Below, piece by piece: positions 18,201-26,411 of a stretch of 64,000 nucleotides of DNA (positions are counted from its first letter, which is position 1; every line of letters begins with the position of its first letter). Location of the stretch: positions 38,550 to 102,549 of the forward strand of contig JACVRN010000002.1 in the NCBI GenBank assembly GCA_014534425.1. Reading direction: 5' to 3'. The translations under genes were made by a program, and so were the position numbers. A model generated the notes under the pieces. That model was not told where the DNA came from. It ran no database searches and saw nothing but the letters and a program-made list of their open reading frames with translations. The stretch comes from Pyrinomonadaceae bacterium (GTDB taxonomy: Bacteria; Acidobacteriota; Blastocatellia; Pyrinomonadales; Pyrinomonadaceae).

Positions 18201-19427
18201 TAAGCGTGCGACCGATTCTTTGAAGTACTCGTCGTCGGGCGCTAGCTGTGCGCCCTTCTGGTAGGCTTCGAGCGCTTTCGGATACTGCTTGGAGATTTCG
18301 TAGGCGTAGCCAAGCTCTCTATAAATGTTGGCGTCGTCGGGCGCAAGCTGCGCCGCGCGCTCAAGGGCCGCGATGGCCTTCGGATAATTTTTGGCGCGCG
18401 AGTAAGCAAAGCCCAGAAGGTAGAAGGTTGGGCCTTTGGCATCCTTGTCGGCGGCTGCGCGCTCAAGCACGGTTGCGGCGCGCGGCAATTGTCCAGCGCC
18501 TATGAGGGCTTGACCCAAGAGCGTGTTCGTGGCCGCGTCGGAGCGAGCGCGCACAAGGCTTTCGCCCGCGCGCACTGCGTTCAGATAATCGGCGTCGCCA
18601 CGCGCTTTGACGGTAGCCGCGCCAGCGCGTCGCAAGTAGGCTATGGTCAAAAGCTGCCATGCCGAAGCTATCTGCGCGTCGTTGAGAGTGGCGCGGTTAA
18701 GCGCTGCAATCGCGGCATCCATGTCGTTGCGCTCGAAAGCTATCTGGCCCAGGTAATAGAGCGCGCGTGCGTCCTTCGGATTGGCTTTGACCGCAGCCGA
18801 GAAAGAGCGCTCGGCGTCCGCCTTCTTGTTGGTTTGATATTCCGACAGGCCGCGATAATAGAGCATGGCCGCGTCCGGCTGCGCTCCCTTGCGAGTCGTC
18901 GCGGCAACGAGCAGGGGCAGCGCCTCTTCAAACTTTTCCGTGAAGACGAGCGCCTGCGCCAGAGCGTCCGCAGTGTTCGTGTCCTCCTTGCCATCTTTGC
19001 GCTGAAGTTCCAGCGCACGCCTGAGGTCGATTGAAGCCTCTGCGTACTGCTTCAGGTTCATCTCGGAGAAGCCCGCAATCTTCCACGCCTCGGCATTGTT
19101 CGGGTCATTCGCCGCGACCCGCTTGGCCTCGCGCGCGGCCTGAGCGTACTGCTTCTGCTGAAAGAGCGAAAAGGCGCGAGAGGTATCGCCGCCACTGTTG
19201 GAAGAGCCAGAGGTATTGATGTTTGATGAAGGGCGGCTGTTAGTGCTGCCGATTCTGGGGCCAGCATCACCGGAAGAAGAGTTGCCCGCATCACTTGTCT
19301 GCGCCGAAGAAGACTGCGGCGGGTTCACACGTCGCGGGCGCACGGAACCCGACTGCGCCACGGCTACAACGACAGATGAAAAGATAAGAAGGCTGACCGC
19401 AATCGCGCGCTTTAAGTTACCCGTCAT
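18192..19427 (-). CDS. secreted tetratricopeptide-repeat protein
   Basis: A 411-residue protein: signal peptide (about residues 1-25), a Ser/Asn/Gly-rich linker to about residue 75, then at least eight tetratricopeptide repeats, for example NPKDARALYYLGQIAFERND and APDDANIYRELGYAYEISKQ. TPR arrays act as protein-binding scaffolds. A periplasmic or outer-membrane-associated role is inferred; no partner is evident nearby. Confidence 0.8.
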   Translation of the reverse strand: MTGNLKRAIAVSLLIFSSVVVAVAQSGSVRPRRVNPPQSSSAQTSDAGNSSSGDAGPRIGSTNSRPSSNINTSGSSNSGGDTSRAFSLFQQKQYAQAAREAKRVAANDPNNAEAWKIAGFSEMNLKQYAEASIDLRRALELQRKDGKEDTNTADALAQALVFTEKFEEALPLLVAATTRKGAQPDAAMLYYRGLSEYQTNKKADAERSFSAAVKANPKDARALYYLGQIAFERNDMDAAIAALNRATLNDAQIASAWQLLTIAYLRRAGAATVKARGDADYLNAVRAGESLVRARSDAATNTLLGQALIGAGQLPRAATVLERAAADKDAKGPTFYLLGFAYSRAKNYPKAIAALERAAQLAPDDANIYRELGYAYEISKQYPKALEAYQKGAQLAPDDEYFKESVARLKQ

Positions 19428-19606
19428 ACGTCACCTATTCTTTCATGTTCAGAAGGCTGAGCGCCAGCCCGACAGGGAGAAGACCGGCAGAAGGCCCTGA
19501 AAAGCTTCCCGTGCGATGCCAAAAGCGATGCGTTTGGTTTGCTTCAAAATGCTGACTGGGAGAGGAAGAAGAAATTAACAGGGATGGACAGGATAGACAA
19601 GATAAA

Positions 19607-19651
19607 AAGGGATTGATTCATTGATTCAATGAATCAATGAATCAATCCCTT
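19607..19651. repeat. 45-bp perfect palindrome of ATTGATTC words
   Basis: Arms 19607-19628 and 19630-19651 are perfect reverse complements around a central A. They are made of tandem ATTGATTC octamers. Immediately upstream (19577-19604) is a direct word repeat of the type GGATGGACAGGATAGACA. The repeat lies in the divergent gap between the TPR gene and the beta-propeller gene. Confidence 0.9.
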
Positions 19652-19736
19652 GAAACCTTAACCTACAATCTTGCGTATCTACGCCCCAAATCATTTCGTG
19701 CGTTGCGGTCTATCTGAAATCGAATGGAGAATGGAT

Positions 19737-20804
19737 ATGAGTATACGAATTATTGTAAGACTTGTTGTAGCCGTCGCGCTGGTTGCCGTGCCTGCGCTCG
19801 TTCGAGCCTTTCCTCTTCAAACGACCGCGTCTCAGGCGGCCACAGGCTCTGCGCTTTTGATTCTCAATAAGGCGGAGAACACGCTGGCGATTGTTGACCC
19901 TGTGACGTTGCGCGTGCTTGGGAAAGTTGCTACCGGCGAGGGGCCGCACGAAGTCGTGGCAAGCGCGGACGGTCGCATAGCTTATGTAGCGAACTACGGG
20001 ACGCAGCAGAAGGTGGGCAATTCAATCTCCATCATAGACATCTCTGCGAGAAGAGAGATAAAGCGTTTGGAGTTGGGGCCGCTCCTTCGTCCTCATGGAA
20101 TAGTTTTGGCGAACGGCAAAGTTTACTTCACGGCGGAAGTCAACCGCGTCATTGCGCGCTACGACCCCGCGCAGGATCGCGTTGATTGGATTATGGGCAC
20201 GGGCCAATCAATCACGCACATGCTGGTTGTTACGCCGGACGGTCGCCGCGCTTACACCGCCAACATAGTCTCCGACACAGTCACACAGATTGATTTCACT
20301 CTGCCCGTTCCGCAGCAGGTGACGCAGATTCAGGTGGGCAAACAACCCGAAGGCATAGATGTCTCGCCGGATGGCCGTGAAGTCTGGGTAGGACAAAACG
20401 GCGACGGTCAAATCTCCATCATCGACACAGGCACCAACAAGGTCAAAGAGACAATCAAGGTCGGCGAAGTCCCCATACGCCTCAAGTTCGCGCCCGACGG
20501 CAAGCGCGTCCTAGTCTCTGACCCTAAGGCTAGCGAACTGATTGTTTTGGACGCGGCCACGCGCAAAGAAATCAAGCGCCTGAAAGTAGAAGGCGCTCCC
20601 GTGGGCATCCTTGTAGCGCCCGACGGGACGCGCGCCTTCGTCGCCGCCATACAGGCCAACAAGGTCATGGTCGTTGACCTCTCGAAGCTTGAGATTGCGG
20701 CAAGCATAGAAGCGGGCCAGGGGCCGGACGGCCTCGCCTGGGCCAACGGGGCTGCGAAAGACAGCGCAACTTCGCCCAAGCCTACAAGTGGCGCGCAACA
20801 GTAG
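19737..20804 (+). CDS. secreted YVTN/YncE-type beta-propeller protein
   Basis: About 355 residues with a signal peptide (hydrophobic about residues 5-22). The rest is a seven-bladed propeller of the 40-residue YVTN family, seen as repeats like VVTPDGRRAYTANIVSDTVTQ, PEGIDVSPDGREVWVGQNGD and VGILVAPDGTRAFVAAIQAN. Such proteins bind ligands or partners outside the cytoplasm; enzyme activity is not evident. The start at ATG 19737 fits the GGAG site eight bases upstream better than ATG 19731. Confidence 0.82.
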   Translation: MSIRIIVRLVVAVALVAVPALVRAFPLQTTASQAATGSALLILNKAENTLAIVDPVTLRVLGKVATGEGPHEVVASADGRIAYVANYGTQQKVGNSISIIDISARREIKRLELGPLLRPHGIVLANGKVYFTAEVNRVIARYDPAQDRVDWIMGTGQSITHMLVVTPDGRRAYTANIVSDTVTQIDFTLPVPQQVTQIQVGKQPEGIDVSPDGREVWVGQNGDGQISIIDTGTNKVKETIKVGEVPIRLKFAPDGKRVLVSDPKASELIVLDAATRKEIKRLKVEGAPVGILVAPDGTRAFVAAIQANKVMVVDLSKLEIAASIEAGQGPDGLAWANGAAKDSATSPKPTSGAQQ

Positions 20805-20861
20805 TTGCAATTCGCCGCGCGCGGGTTAATTCATGCGCTGGCGTTCTTTGGAGTTTATTAG

Positions 20862-21533
20862 ATGTGCAAACCGGTTCTAATTGCCGTTCTTATCTTAACA
20901 GCAACGTGTTTTTCGAATGCTCAGGAATTGAATGAGCAGCCAATGTATGGCGGGAAGCCGAAGCCGCCTGAACTGGTAAAAGCTGATGAAGAGTTTGTAG
21001 AGTTTATGGTTAAGCAGTTCAGTAGTCGAGAGGCTGCGTCCGATGATGCTATGCGAAGAGGCTTCGCTTACCTTGCCAGGAATGATTGGCGCATGGCTAT
21101 GAAGCGCTTTAATCAGGCATGGTTATTGACGCCGGATAGAGCGGAAGTGTTCGGAGGATTCGGCGCAGCCCTTGCCTATCAAGGGAAGTTTACCGAATCG
21201 GAAAAGTATTTCCTAAAAGCAACAGGTCTTGCCCCTGATAACGGACGCTTGCTCAATGACTTTGGCTTTATGTATCAGTTTTGGGCCACGAAAGGCACAA
21301 AGAACAAGACGGAAAGGGAAAAGTATCTCGACAAGTCCTTAGAATTATTTGAGCGTGCAAGTCGCCTAGAATCATCCTATGATCGCATCTACTTTAATTG
21401 GGCAGTGTCCTTATTCTTCAAGCAGGATTACAAAGGGGCCTGGGATAAGATTAAAGAAGCCGAAAGGCTCGGCGGAAAATCTATCGAACAAAAGTTTATA
21501 GAAGACCTGACGAAGAAAATGGCAAGGCCATGA
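20862..21533 (+). CDS. secreted TPR-like protein of unknown function
   Basis: A 223-residue protein with a signal peptide (about residues 1-20). Two or three TPR-like units follow: AMRRGFAYLARNDWRMAMKR, EVFGGFGAALAYQGKFTESE and GRLLNDFGFMYQFWA. Codon use is clearly more AT-rich than in genes to the left, which suggests a different history. It faces the AT-rich secreted-protein gene on the other strand. The function is unknown. Confidence 0.7.
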   Translation: MCKPVLIAVLILTATCFSNAQELNEQPMYGGKPKPPELVKADEEFVEFMVKQFSSREAASDDAMRRGFAYLARNDWRMAMKRFNQAWLLTPDRAEVFGGFGAALAYQGKFTESEKYFLKATGLAPDNGRLLNDFGFMYQFWATKGTKNKTEREKYLDKSLELFERASRLESSYDRIYFNWAVSLFFKQDYKGAWDKIKEAERLGGKSIEQKFIEDLTKKMARP

Positions 21534-21569
21534 ATCGCCTGATGCCTCAAAAGCCGCTTTGAAGGATGT

Positions 21570-22751
21570 TTACTTGCAGTTGAATGGGTCAGTATTCATG
21601 GCCTCTAAGCTAAACGACAGGCATTGTTTTTTTGAATTAACTTTAATCGTACGCTTCTCAGTATTTTTTGTCTCATCATTAGCGGTGAATATTTTTTTAG
21701 GAGATTTGTACGGAACATAAACCAGCGCCTTTTCAGCGTATCTTTTTGTGGATTTACCTGCGCTGTTAAAGTTATAAAGCCAGATGTGCGGCAATGCATG
21801 CTCCTCAAGGTTCAAAAGCTCTTTGACCTTCGCGCGTGCTTTACTGGAATCCGGTGCCGGGCCATTATTTTTAATATGTAACAGCGAACAGGCGTAAATT
21901 GCAGGAGGCTTTTTGAAGTTGAGTTTAGTTTCTTCGTCTAAGTTTTCCCAATCTTCTACCAGAATATTTGGCCTGACGCCCGCCGAAGGATTTACTTTAC
22001 AAAATTCGTCTACAGCATTATTTATCTCATTCTTTATCTGAACTGCTGCTTCCGTTGAAAGCAAGTCTTCAATTTCGATAGTTTCGGGGTTCGGAAGATT
22101 TTGAGATTCTTTTCCGGTTGACAGAGCCTTGCGGAAAACAATCAGGTACTTGAAAGTTTTAAGTGCCATTAGTTTGGCGTTATCCCTGTCGCTATCAAGA
22201 AAATCAACGTAGTAATATCCCGCATGACCGATGTATGAAGTAAAGCCTCTATGCGCGTAGGTGTCTTGTAAGTAGTGCAAGAATACGCCAGGGTTTTTCC
22301 TCTCACTTAAAGTCTCTTTCCAAAGCTCACTTTTACGCGCATCTATCAGCTTCTTCAGTTTGTCATCATTAATTTCACGTTTGGTAGGATTCCACCATTC
22401 ACTATTAAAAAACTCAGCCGTTAGCGGCAGCGCGTGAAGCTGAATTCTTATACGTTGCCAGTGAGACAATGCATGAAGCCAATCTTTCCAGCTATCAAAA
22501 CGCGGAATTAGCGGCTCTGTATCTTTATCAAAATCCACGCCGACATTCGCGCTCGCAATCTGTGTAGCTTCAATGTTCGTATAGCCTGCCTTAACGGAAA
22601 GATAATATGTTAGCCAGAAATGCGTGTCGTTGTCGTAAGCCGAACTCATCTGTGGAGTCAAAAGGATTAGAATTACACAGGCAAGCAGTGCAAGGCCGAC
22701 CGATTTGATTGATTTCACAACTCTGTTCAGATACTCATTCGCCGTTTTCAT
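21570..22751 (-). CDS. secreted His/Trp-rich protein, possibly phospholipase C/P1-nuclease-like
   Basis: About 393 residues with a membrane-spanning signal (residues about 16-38, ending SSAYD). Just after it come YDNDTHFWLTYYLSVKAGYT, then IASANVGVDFDKD, LHALSHW and VFLHYLQDTYAHRGFTSYIG. The spacing of these His and Asp residues recalls zinc-dependent phospholipase C and DUF6765-type proteins, but this is by eye. AT-rich, like its neighbours. The ATG at 22751 has a good TGAGGA site six bases upstream. Confidence 0.65.
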   Translation of the reverse strand: MKTANEYLNRVVKSIKSVGLALLACVILILLTPQMSSAYDNDTHFWLTYYLSVKAGYTNIEATQIASANVGVDFDKDTEPLIPRFDSWKDWLHALSHWQRIRIQLHALPLTAEFFNSEWWNPTKREINDDKLKKLIDARKSELWKETLSERKNPGVFLHYLQDTYAHRGFTSYIGHAGYYYVDFLDSDRDNAKLMALKTFKYLIVFRKALSTGKESQNLPNPETIEIEDLLSTEAAVQIKNEINNAVDEFCKVNPSAGVRPNILVEDWENLDEETKLNFKKPPAIYACSLLHIKNNGPAPDSSKARAKVKELLNLEEHALPHIWLYNFNSAGKSTKRYAEKALVYVPYKSPKKIFTANDETKNTEKRTIKVNSKKQCLSFSLEAMNTDPFNCK

Positions 22752-22930
22752 TCTATTCCTCAAGCTTAGAGGTCAAGCCTTCAAGGATTTCCGCATTAGA
22801 AATTTATAGTGAATACAAAAAGCGAGCGTGGTTCACAGACTATACCAACTCGCATCGAAAATAAAGAGCTTCGCTTCCCGACTGGGCCATAAAAGAAAAT
22901 CACCCCACCATCTTCACAGACAAAGGCTAT

Positions 22931-23033
22931 ACTTAATAGCTCATTCAACGCGAGCGGAAATTGAGCGGCTTTCATACGCAGGGCCTGAATGTCTGGTTAA
23001 ATATTTCCCCCCGCGTTAATTCTGGCGTTACAG
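22931..23033 (+). other. attC-like site A
   Basis: A 103-bp imperfect inverted structure. The left end has ACTTAAT (weak R'' box), a 5-base gap, then ATTCAACGCG (L''). The right end has CGCGTTAAT (L'), a 6-base gap, then GTTACAG (weak R' box, 23027-23033). L'' has one extra base compared with L', a hallmark of attC. Inner bases also pair (AACGCG with GCGGAAA-type complement). An open frame ends with TAA inside the left box, as in site B. Confidence 0.55.
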
Positions 23034-23062
23034 CGACTTTTTCTTAGCGAATAGGTGATGGG

Positions 23063-23485
23063 ATGAGACAATCGATTGTACACATAGCGCTGGTCGTTAG
23101 AGATTATGATGAGGCAATAGAATTTTATACTAAGAAACTCCATTTCACATTAGTTGAAGATACTTATCAGCCGGAGCAGGATAAGCGATGGGTAGTGGTT
23201 TCTCCTCCAGGCTCAATTGGAACTACATTGTTACTAGCCAAAGCCTCGAAACCTGAACAGGAACCTTTCATCGGCAACCAGTCGGGCGGGAGAGTATTTC
23301 TATTTCTTAACACAGATGATTTTTGGCGAGATTACAATGAAATGGTCTCCAGGGAAATAAAGTTTGTGAGAGAGCCTAAAAAAGAGAGTTATGGAATGGT
23401 AGCTGTCTTTGAAGATTTGTATGGAAATCTATGGGATCTGCTACAACTCAATGAAGACCATCCAATCTCCAGGCGAGCCGTATAA
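23063..23485 (+). CDS. VOC-family (glyoxalase/bleomycin-resistance fold) cassette protein
   Basis: A 140-residue protein of the vicinal-oxygen-chelate superfamily: SIVHIALVVRDYDEAIEFYT at the start (first metal-ligand histidine H7), and a second half ending VFEDLYGNLWDLLQL with the usual acidic metal ligand. Substrate unknown; the family includes glyoxalases, dioxygenases and antibiotic-binding proteins. The gene is AT-rich relative to the chromosome. Its stop codon TAA lies inside the left box of attC site B, and attC site A ends 29 bases before its start, so the gene fills one cassette exactly. Confidence 0.85.
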   Translation: MRQSIVHIALVVRDYDEAIEFYTKKLHFTLVEDTYQPEQDKRWVVVSPPGSIGTTLLLAKASKPEQEPFIGNQSGGRVFLFLNTDDFWRDYNEMVSREIKFVREPKKESYGMVAVFEDLYGNLWDLLQLNEDHPISRRAV

Positions 23486-23589
23486 CTACTCATTCAACCG
23501 TAGGGCGGGACAGCAATCCTTTCATACTCGTCTTCAACGTTGCGGCTTGTGTGCTGTTCGTCAGCGTCCGGTTGATTCGAGCGTTATGC
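23480..23589 (+). other. attC-like site B
   Basis: A 110-bp site. R'' is GTATAAC (23480-23486) and R' is GTTATGC (23583-23589), complementary in six of seven positions. Inside, L'' ATTCAACCG pairs with L' CGGTTGAT with one extra base in L''. Gaps between boxes are 5 and 6 bases, identical to site A. Inner segments with CAGCA and TGCTG also pair. The boxes are close to those of the Vibrio cholerae repeat type. The stop codon of the VOC gene is inside R''. Confidence 0.72.
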
Positions 23590-23636
23590 TACATCGCCTT
23601 TGCTTCTTGTGATAGGATGATGTTGAGGTGCTGGCT

Positions 23637-23843
23637 ATGACTTTTACAGTTGAATATGAGCAAGAAGATGATGGCCGATGGCTCGCGGAAGTTTTAGAGA
23701 TGCCAGGCGTCTTAGCCTATGGTCAATCCTCTGATGAAGCTATTGCTAAAGCTCAGGCTTTAGCGTTGCGGGTGCTCGCAGACCGACTTGAACACGGGGA
23801 GAGCGCTCACGAATTTGTGAACATCTCTTTTGCTGCGGCATGA
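23637..23843 (+). CDS. hicB: HicB-type antitoxin
   Basis: A 68-residue HicB-like protein: MTFTVEYEQEDDGRWLAEVL, EMPGVLAYGQSSDEAIAKAQ, then a helical tail. The family is the antitoxin of HicAB systems and binds both toxin and operator DNA. The short form has no obvious C-terminal DNA-binding helix-turn-helix. The ATG at 23637 has GAGGTG seven bases upstream. The stop overlaps the hicA start (ATGA), so the two are translationally coupled. It lies in the cassette that begins at attC site B. Confidence 0.88.
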   Translation: MTFTVEYEQEDDGRWLAEVLEMPGVLAYGQSSDEAIAKAQALALRVLADRLEHGESAHEFVNISFAAA

Positions 23844-24052
23844 GTCAGTGGTCATCTGTTAAAGCAAAGCGTGCCCTCGCTGCTCTTCTCCGTATTGGAT
23901 AGAATATTAAACGTGAATCTAGCTCTCATAAAATCCTCTCACGTCCCGGCTGGGCTGACGTAGTATTCGCCTTTCATGATAAAGAAGAGATTGGCCCTAA
24001 GATGCTTGCCCGTATTGCAAAGAGTACAGGTCTAAGACCGGAAGATTTGTAA
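23840..24052 (+). pseudogene. hicA: HicA toxin with an in-frame amber stop
   Basis: Reading from ATG 23840 gives a 70-residue HicA-like mRNA interferase: MSQWSSVKAKRALAALLRIG, then TAG at 23900-23902, then NIKRESSSHKILSRPGWADV and a normal C-terminus ending RPEDL. The expected catalytic histidine is in ESSSHKIL. The residue at the stop is likely a former tryptophan (TGG to TAG). If real, the toxin is cut at residue 20 and inactive while the antitoxin stays intact. A sequencing error or amber suppression are alternatives. Confidence 0.78.
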
Positions 24053-24075
24053 TTAAATTGTTCCTTACACGAGGA

Positions 24076-24096
24076 GCATAGCAACTTATTCAACCG
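24076..24096 (+). other. half attC-like site C at the right edge of the cassettes
   Basis: GCATAGC followed by AACTT and ATTCAACCG matches the left half of site B (one change in the outer box). No complementary right half is found in the next 150 bases, where the terminator of the oligopeptidase gene begins at 24108. It is probably a deletion junction between cassette cluster and chromosome. Confidence 0.4.
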
Positions 24097-24107
24097 GAAC
24101 GCAGGAT

Positions 24108-24161
24108 AAAAGAGAAATGACCGGGGATGCTCAATCAGGCAACTCCGGTCATTTCTCTTTT
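24108..24161. terminator. bidirectional terminator
   Basis: A 17-bp perfect stem pairs 24108-24124 with 24145-24161 (AAAAGAGAAATGACCGG and complement), loop 20 bases. The A- and T-rich ends make it work in both directions. It lies 33 bases past the oligopeptidase stop (minus strand). Confidence 0.8.
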
Positions 24162-24193
24162 GCTGGAGGGTTAATCTTTCCTTCTTAACCTTT

Positions 24194-26323
24194 CTACTGG
24201 TTGATGCCCATTTGGGTGAGCATGAAGGCGTAGTCGAAGGCTATATCTTTGAGGGCGTCGTAGCGGCCTGAGGCTCCGCCATGGCCTGCGCCCATGGTGG
24301 TTTTCAGGAGGAGCGGGTTGTTGTCGGTTTTCATGGCGCGGAGTTTGGCGGCGAACTTTGCGCCTTCCCAGTACGGCACCTGGCTGTCGTTAAGAGAGAC
24401 GCGTATGAGCATGGCAGGGTAAGCTTGCGCCTTGATGTTGTCGTAGGGCGAGTAGGATTTGATGTAGGCGTAGGCTTTCGGCTCGTTCGGATTGCCCCAT
24501 TCTAGATATTCGCTGGTGGTCAGTGGCAATGTAGCGTCGAGCATGGTGTTGATGACATCTACGAAGGGGACTTGCGCGATGACGGCTTTGAAGAGGTCAG
24601 GGCGCATGTTGACGACCGCGCCGACGAGAAGCCCGCCAGCGCTTCCGCCCTGTATGACAAGTCGCTGGCTGTTTGTGTAGTTCTGTTTGATGAGATATTC
24701 GGCTGAACTGATGAAGTCGGTGAAGGTGTTCTTCTTGAACATCATGCGACCTTGCTCGCGCCAGTCTTCGCCCATCTCTCCGCCGCCGCGTATGTGCGCG
24801 ATGGCGTAGATGACTCCGCGATCAAGCAGGCTCAGGCGGTTGGAAGAGAAGTTGGGCGTCATGGAGATGCCGTAAGAGCCGTAGCCGTAGAGCAGCAGAG
24901 GATTCTTGCCGTCCATCTTCAAGCCTTTTTTGTAGACGATGGAGATGGGAATGCGCGTGCCGTCCGAGGCCGTGGCGAAGACACGCTCGGAGGTGTAGAG
25001 AGCGGCGTCGTAGCCAGGCACTTCCGTCTGCTTCAAGAGCTTGCGCTCGCGTGTTGCCATGTCGTAATCGAAGGTGGAGTTGGGCGTTACCAGCGATTGA
25101 TAATTAAAGCGCAGAGTGTTTGTGTTGAACTCGCGGTTGTTGCTGAGGAAGGTGCTGTAGACGGGTTCGGAAAACTCTATGCGATGACGTTTCCCGCCGG
25201 CGCGCAGGTCTATAATCTCAAGTTGCTCAAGCCCCTTCTCGTATTCGGAGACGACCAGGTAGTTGGCGAAGAGGTCAATGGCGTCCAGCTTCACAGCAGG
25301 GCGATGCGCCATGAACTCTTTCCAGTTCTTCTTTTGCGGCTGGCTGTCGGGCGCGATCACGATTCGATAGTTCTTGCCGCCCTCGTTCGTACGGATGTAG
25401 AAGAGGTCGTTGCGATGATCTACGAAGTATTTATGCTCGCCCGCTCTAGGCTCTATCACTTTCAACTCATCGTTGGGGCGTGCGCTTGGGATGTAGCGAA
25501 CTTCGGAGGTCAGCTTGCTCTCGCTGGTCAAAAGAACAAACTGTTTGTCGCGCGAGCGCCGCGCGGTTATATCGTAAAGCTCATCCTTTTCATCAAAGAG
25601 CAACTCGCTTTTGTCCGTGCCCAGAACGTGACGATAAAATTTGTCGCGTCGTTTGGTGACGGCGTCTTCGGTCGTGTAAAAGAGCGTACGGTTATCCGTG
25701 GCCCAGGCGACGTTGCCGACTCTCTCTATCTTCTCGGGAGCAAGCTGGCCCGTGCGGAGGTCTTTGACCTGTAGAGTGTATTGACGATAGCCGGTCGTGT
25801 CCGTAGTGTAAGCCAGAAGATTCCCGTCATCGCTCACGACGTACGCTCCGAGTCCCAGATACTTGTGGCCTTTGGCAAGCTCATTTAAATCCAGCACAAC
25901 CTCTTCGGGCGCTGTCAGCCTCTCGCGCTTGCGGCAATAGATGGAGTACTGCTTCCCCTTCTCCGTGCGCGAGTAATAAAAGTAGTTGCCCTCACGATAG
26001 GGGACGTTAACATCTGTCTCCTTCAGATGCCCCACCATCTCCTTGTAGAGCGTCTGCTGCAAGCCCTCGGTCGGCTTCATGAAAGCAGCCGCGTAAGCGT
26101 TCTCCGCCTCCAGATACTTAATGACTTCCGCGTTCGTTTTCTCGCGCAGCCAGAAATAGTTATCTACACGCTTGTCGCCGTTCGTAGTGTCCTCCTTAGG
26201 AATCTTTTTAGCCACGGGCGGCTTCAGCGTCTCCACATTTGTTTGAGCCATAGCAAGAGAGAAAGAAAAGATAATTGAAAGTGCCAGGAGCGGTCTTATA
26301 AAGCTTGCGAGTTCTTTTTTCAT
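24194..26323 (-). CDS. ptrB: oligopeptidase B, S9 prolyl oligopeptidase family, secreted
   Basis: Serine peptidase of clan SC, 709 residues. A signal peptide (about residues 1-26) predicts export. The N-terminal propeller runs to about residue 430, followed by the alpha/beta-hydrolase domain. The nucleophile is in VIQGGSAGGLLVGAVVN, and the catalytic histidine in MGAGHGGASGRYD; the segment YGYGSYGISMTPNFSSNRL is typical of the family. Oligopeptidase B cleaves short peptides after basic residues. A terminator hairpin follows; the TonB receptor lies upstream on the same strand. Confidence 0.93.
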   Translation of the reverse strand: MKKELASFIRPLLALSIIFSFSLAMAQTNVETLKPPVAKKIPKEDTTNGDKRVDNYFWLREKTNAEVIKYLEAENAYAAAFMKPTEGLQQTLYKEMVGHLKETDVNVPYREGNYFYYSRTEKGKQYSIYCRKRERLTAPEEVVLDLNELAKGHKYLGLGAYVVSDDGNLLAYTTDTTGYRQYTLQVKDLRTGQLAPEKIERVGNVAWATDNRTLFYTTEDAVTKRRDKFYRHVLGTDKSELLFDEKDELYDITARRSRDKQFVLLTSESKLTSEVRYIPSARPNDELKVIEPRAGEHKYFVDHRNDLFYIRTNEGGKNYRIVIAPDSQPQKKNWKEFMAHRPAVKLDAIDLFANYLVVSEYEKGLEQLEIIDLRAGGKRHRIEFSEPVYSTFLSNNREFNTNTLRFNYQSLVTPNSTFDYDMATRERKLLKQTEVPGYDAALYTSERVFATASDGTRIPISIVYKKGLKMDGKNPLLLYGYGSYGISMTPNFSSNRLSLLDRGVIYAIAHIRGGGEMGEDWREQGRMMFKKNTFTDFISSAEYLIKQNYTNSQRLVIQGGSAGGLLVGAVVNMRPDLFKAVIAQVPFVDVINTMLDATLPLTTSEYLEWGNPNEPKAYAYIKSYSPYDNIKAQAYPAMLIRVSLNDSQVPYWEGAKFAAKLRAMKTDNNPLLLKTTMGAGHGGASGRYDALKDIAFDYAFMLTQMGINQ

Positions 26324-26344
26324 GTCCTCTTCCCAAGTGTTCTA

Positions 26345-26396
26345 TTGAAAGCAACAGGCCGCCGATTTTCAGTTTCGGGCAGCCTGTCGCTTTCAG
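26345..26396 (-). terminator. hairpin between TonB receptor and oligopeptidase genes
   Basis: A 15-bp stem with one G-U pair and two end mismatches pairs 26345-26359 with 26382-26396. It lies 16 bases past the receptor stop. No strong T-run follows on the minus strand, so termination strength is unclear. Confidence 0.45.
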
Positions 26397-26411
26397 AAAA
26401 TGTCCTGCAAG

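Larger units (their letters stand above)
22931..24096 (+). mobile_element. integron-like gene cassette cluster without integrase (CALIN-like)
   Basis: Two attC-like recombination sites and a half site (22931-23033, 23480-23589, 24076-24096) each follow a gene end. Between them lie two cassettes: a VOC-family gene and a hicBA toxin-antitoxin pair, both on the plus strand and both more AT-rich than the host genes. No intI integrase is in the window. This matches clusters of attC sites lacking an integrase, known from many genomes. See the individual sites. Confidence 0.65.

Noticed and set aside
20805..20861. attC-like right half (GGTTAATTC, GGCGTT) before the TPR gene
   Set aside because: No complementary left half is found upstream, and the outer box does not fit.
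22806..22937. Small cassette gene ending in attC site A
   Set aside because: A frame ends with TAA inside the left box, but it is short, and a longer reading needs a frameshift; evidence is too weak to call a gene.
24752..25774. A 340-codon open frame on the plus strand
   Set aside because: It lies antisense to the oligopeptidase B gene, and its translation has no domain signals; the GC-rich coding strand produces long antisense frames.
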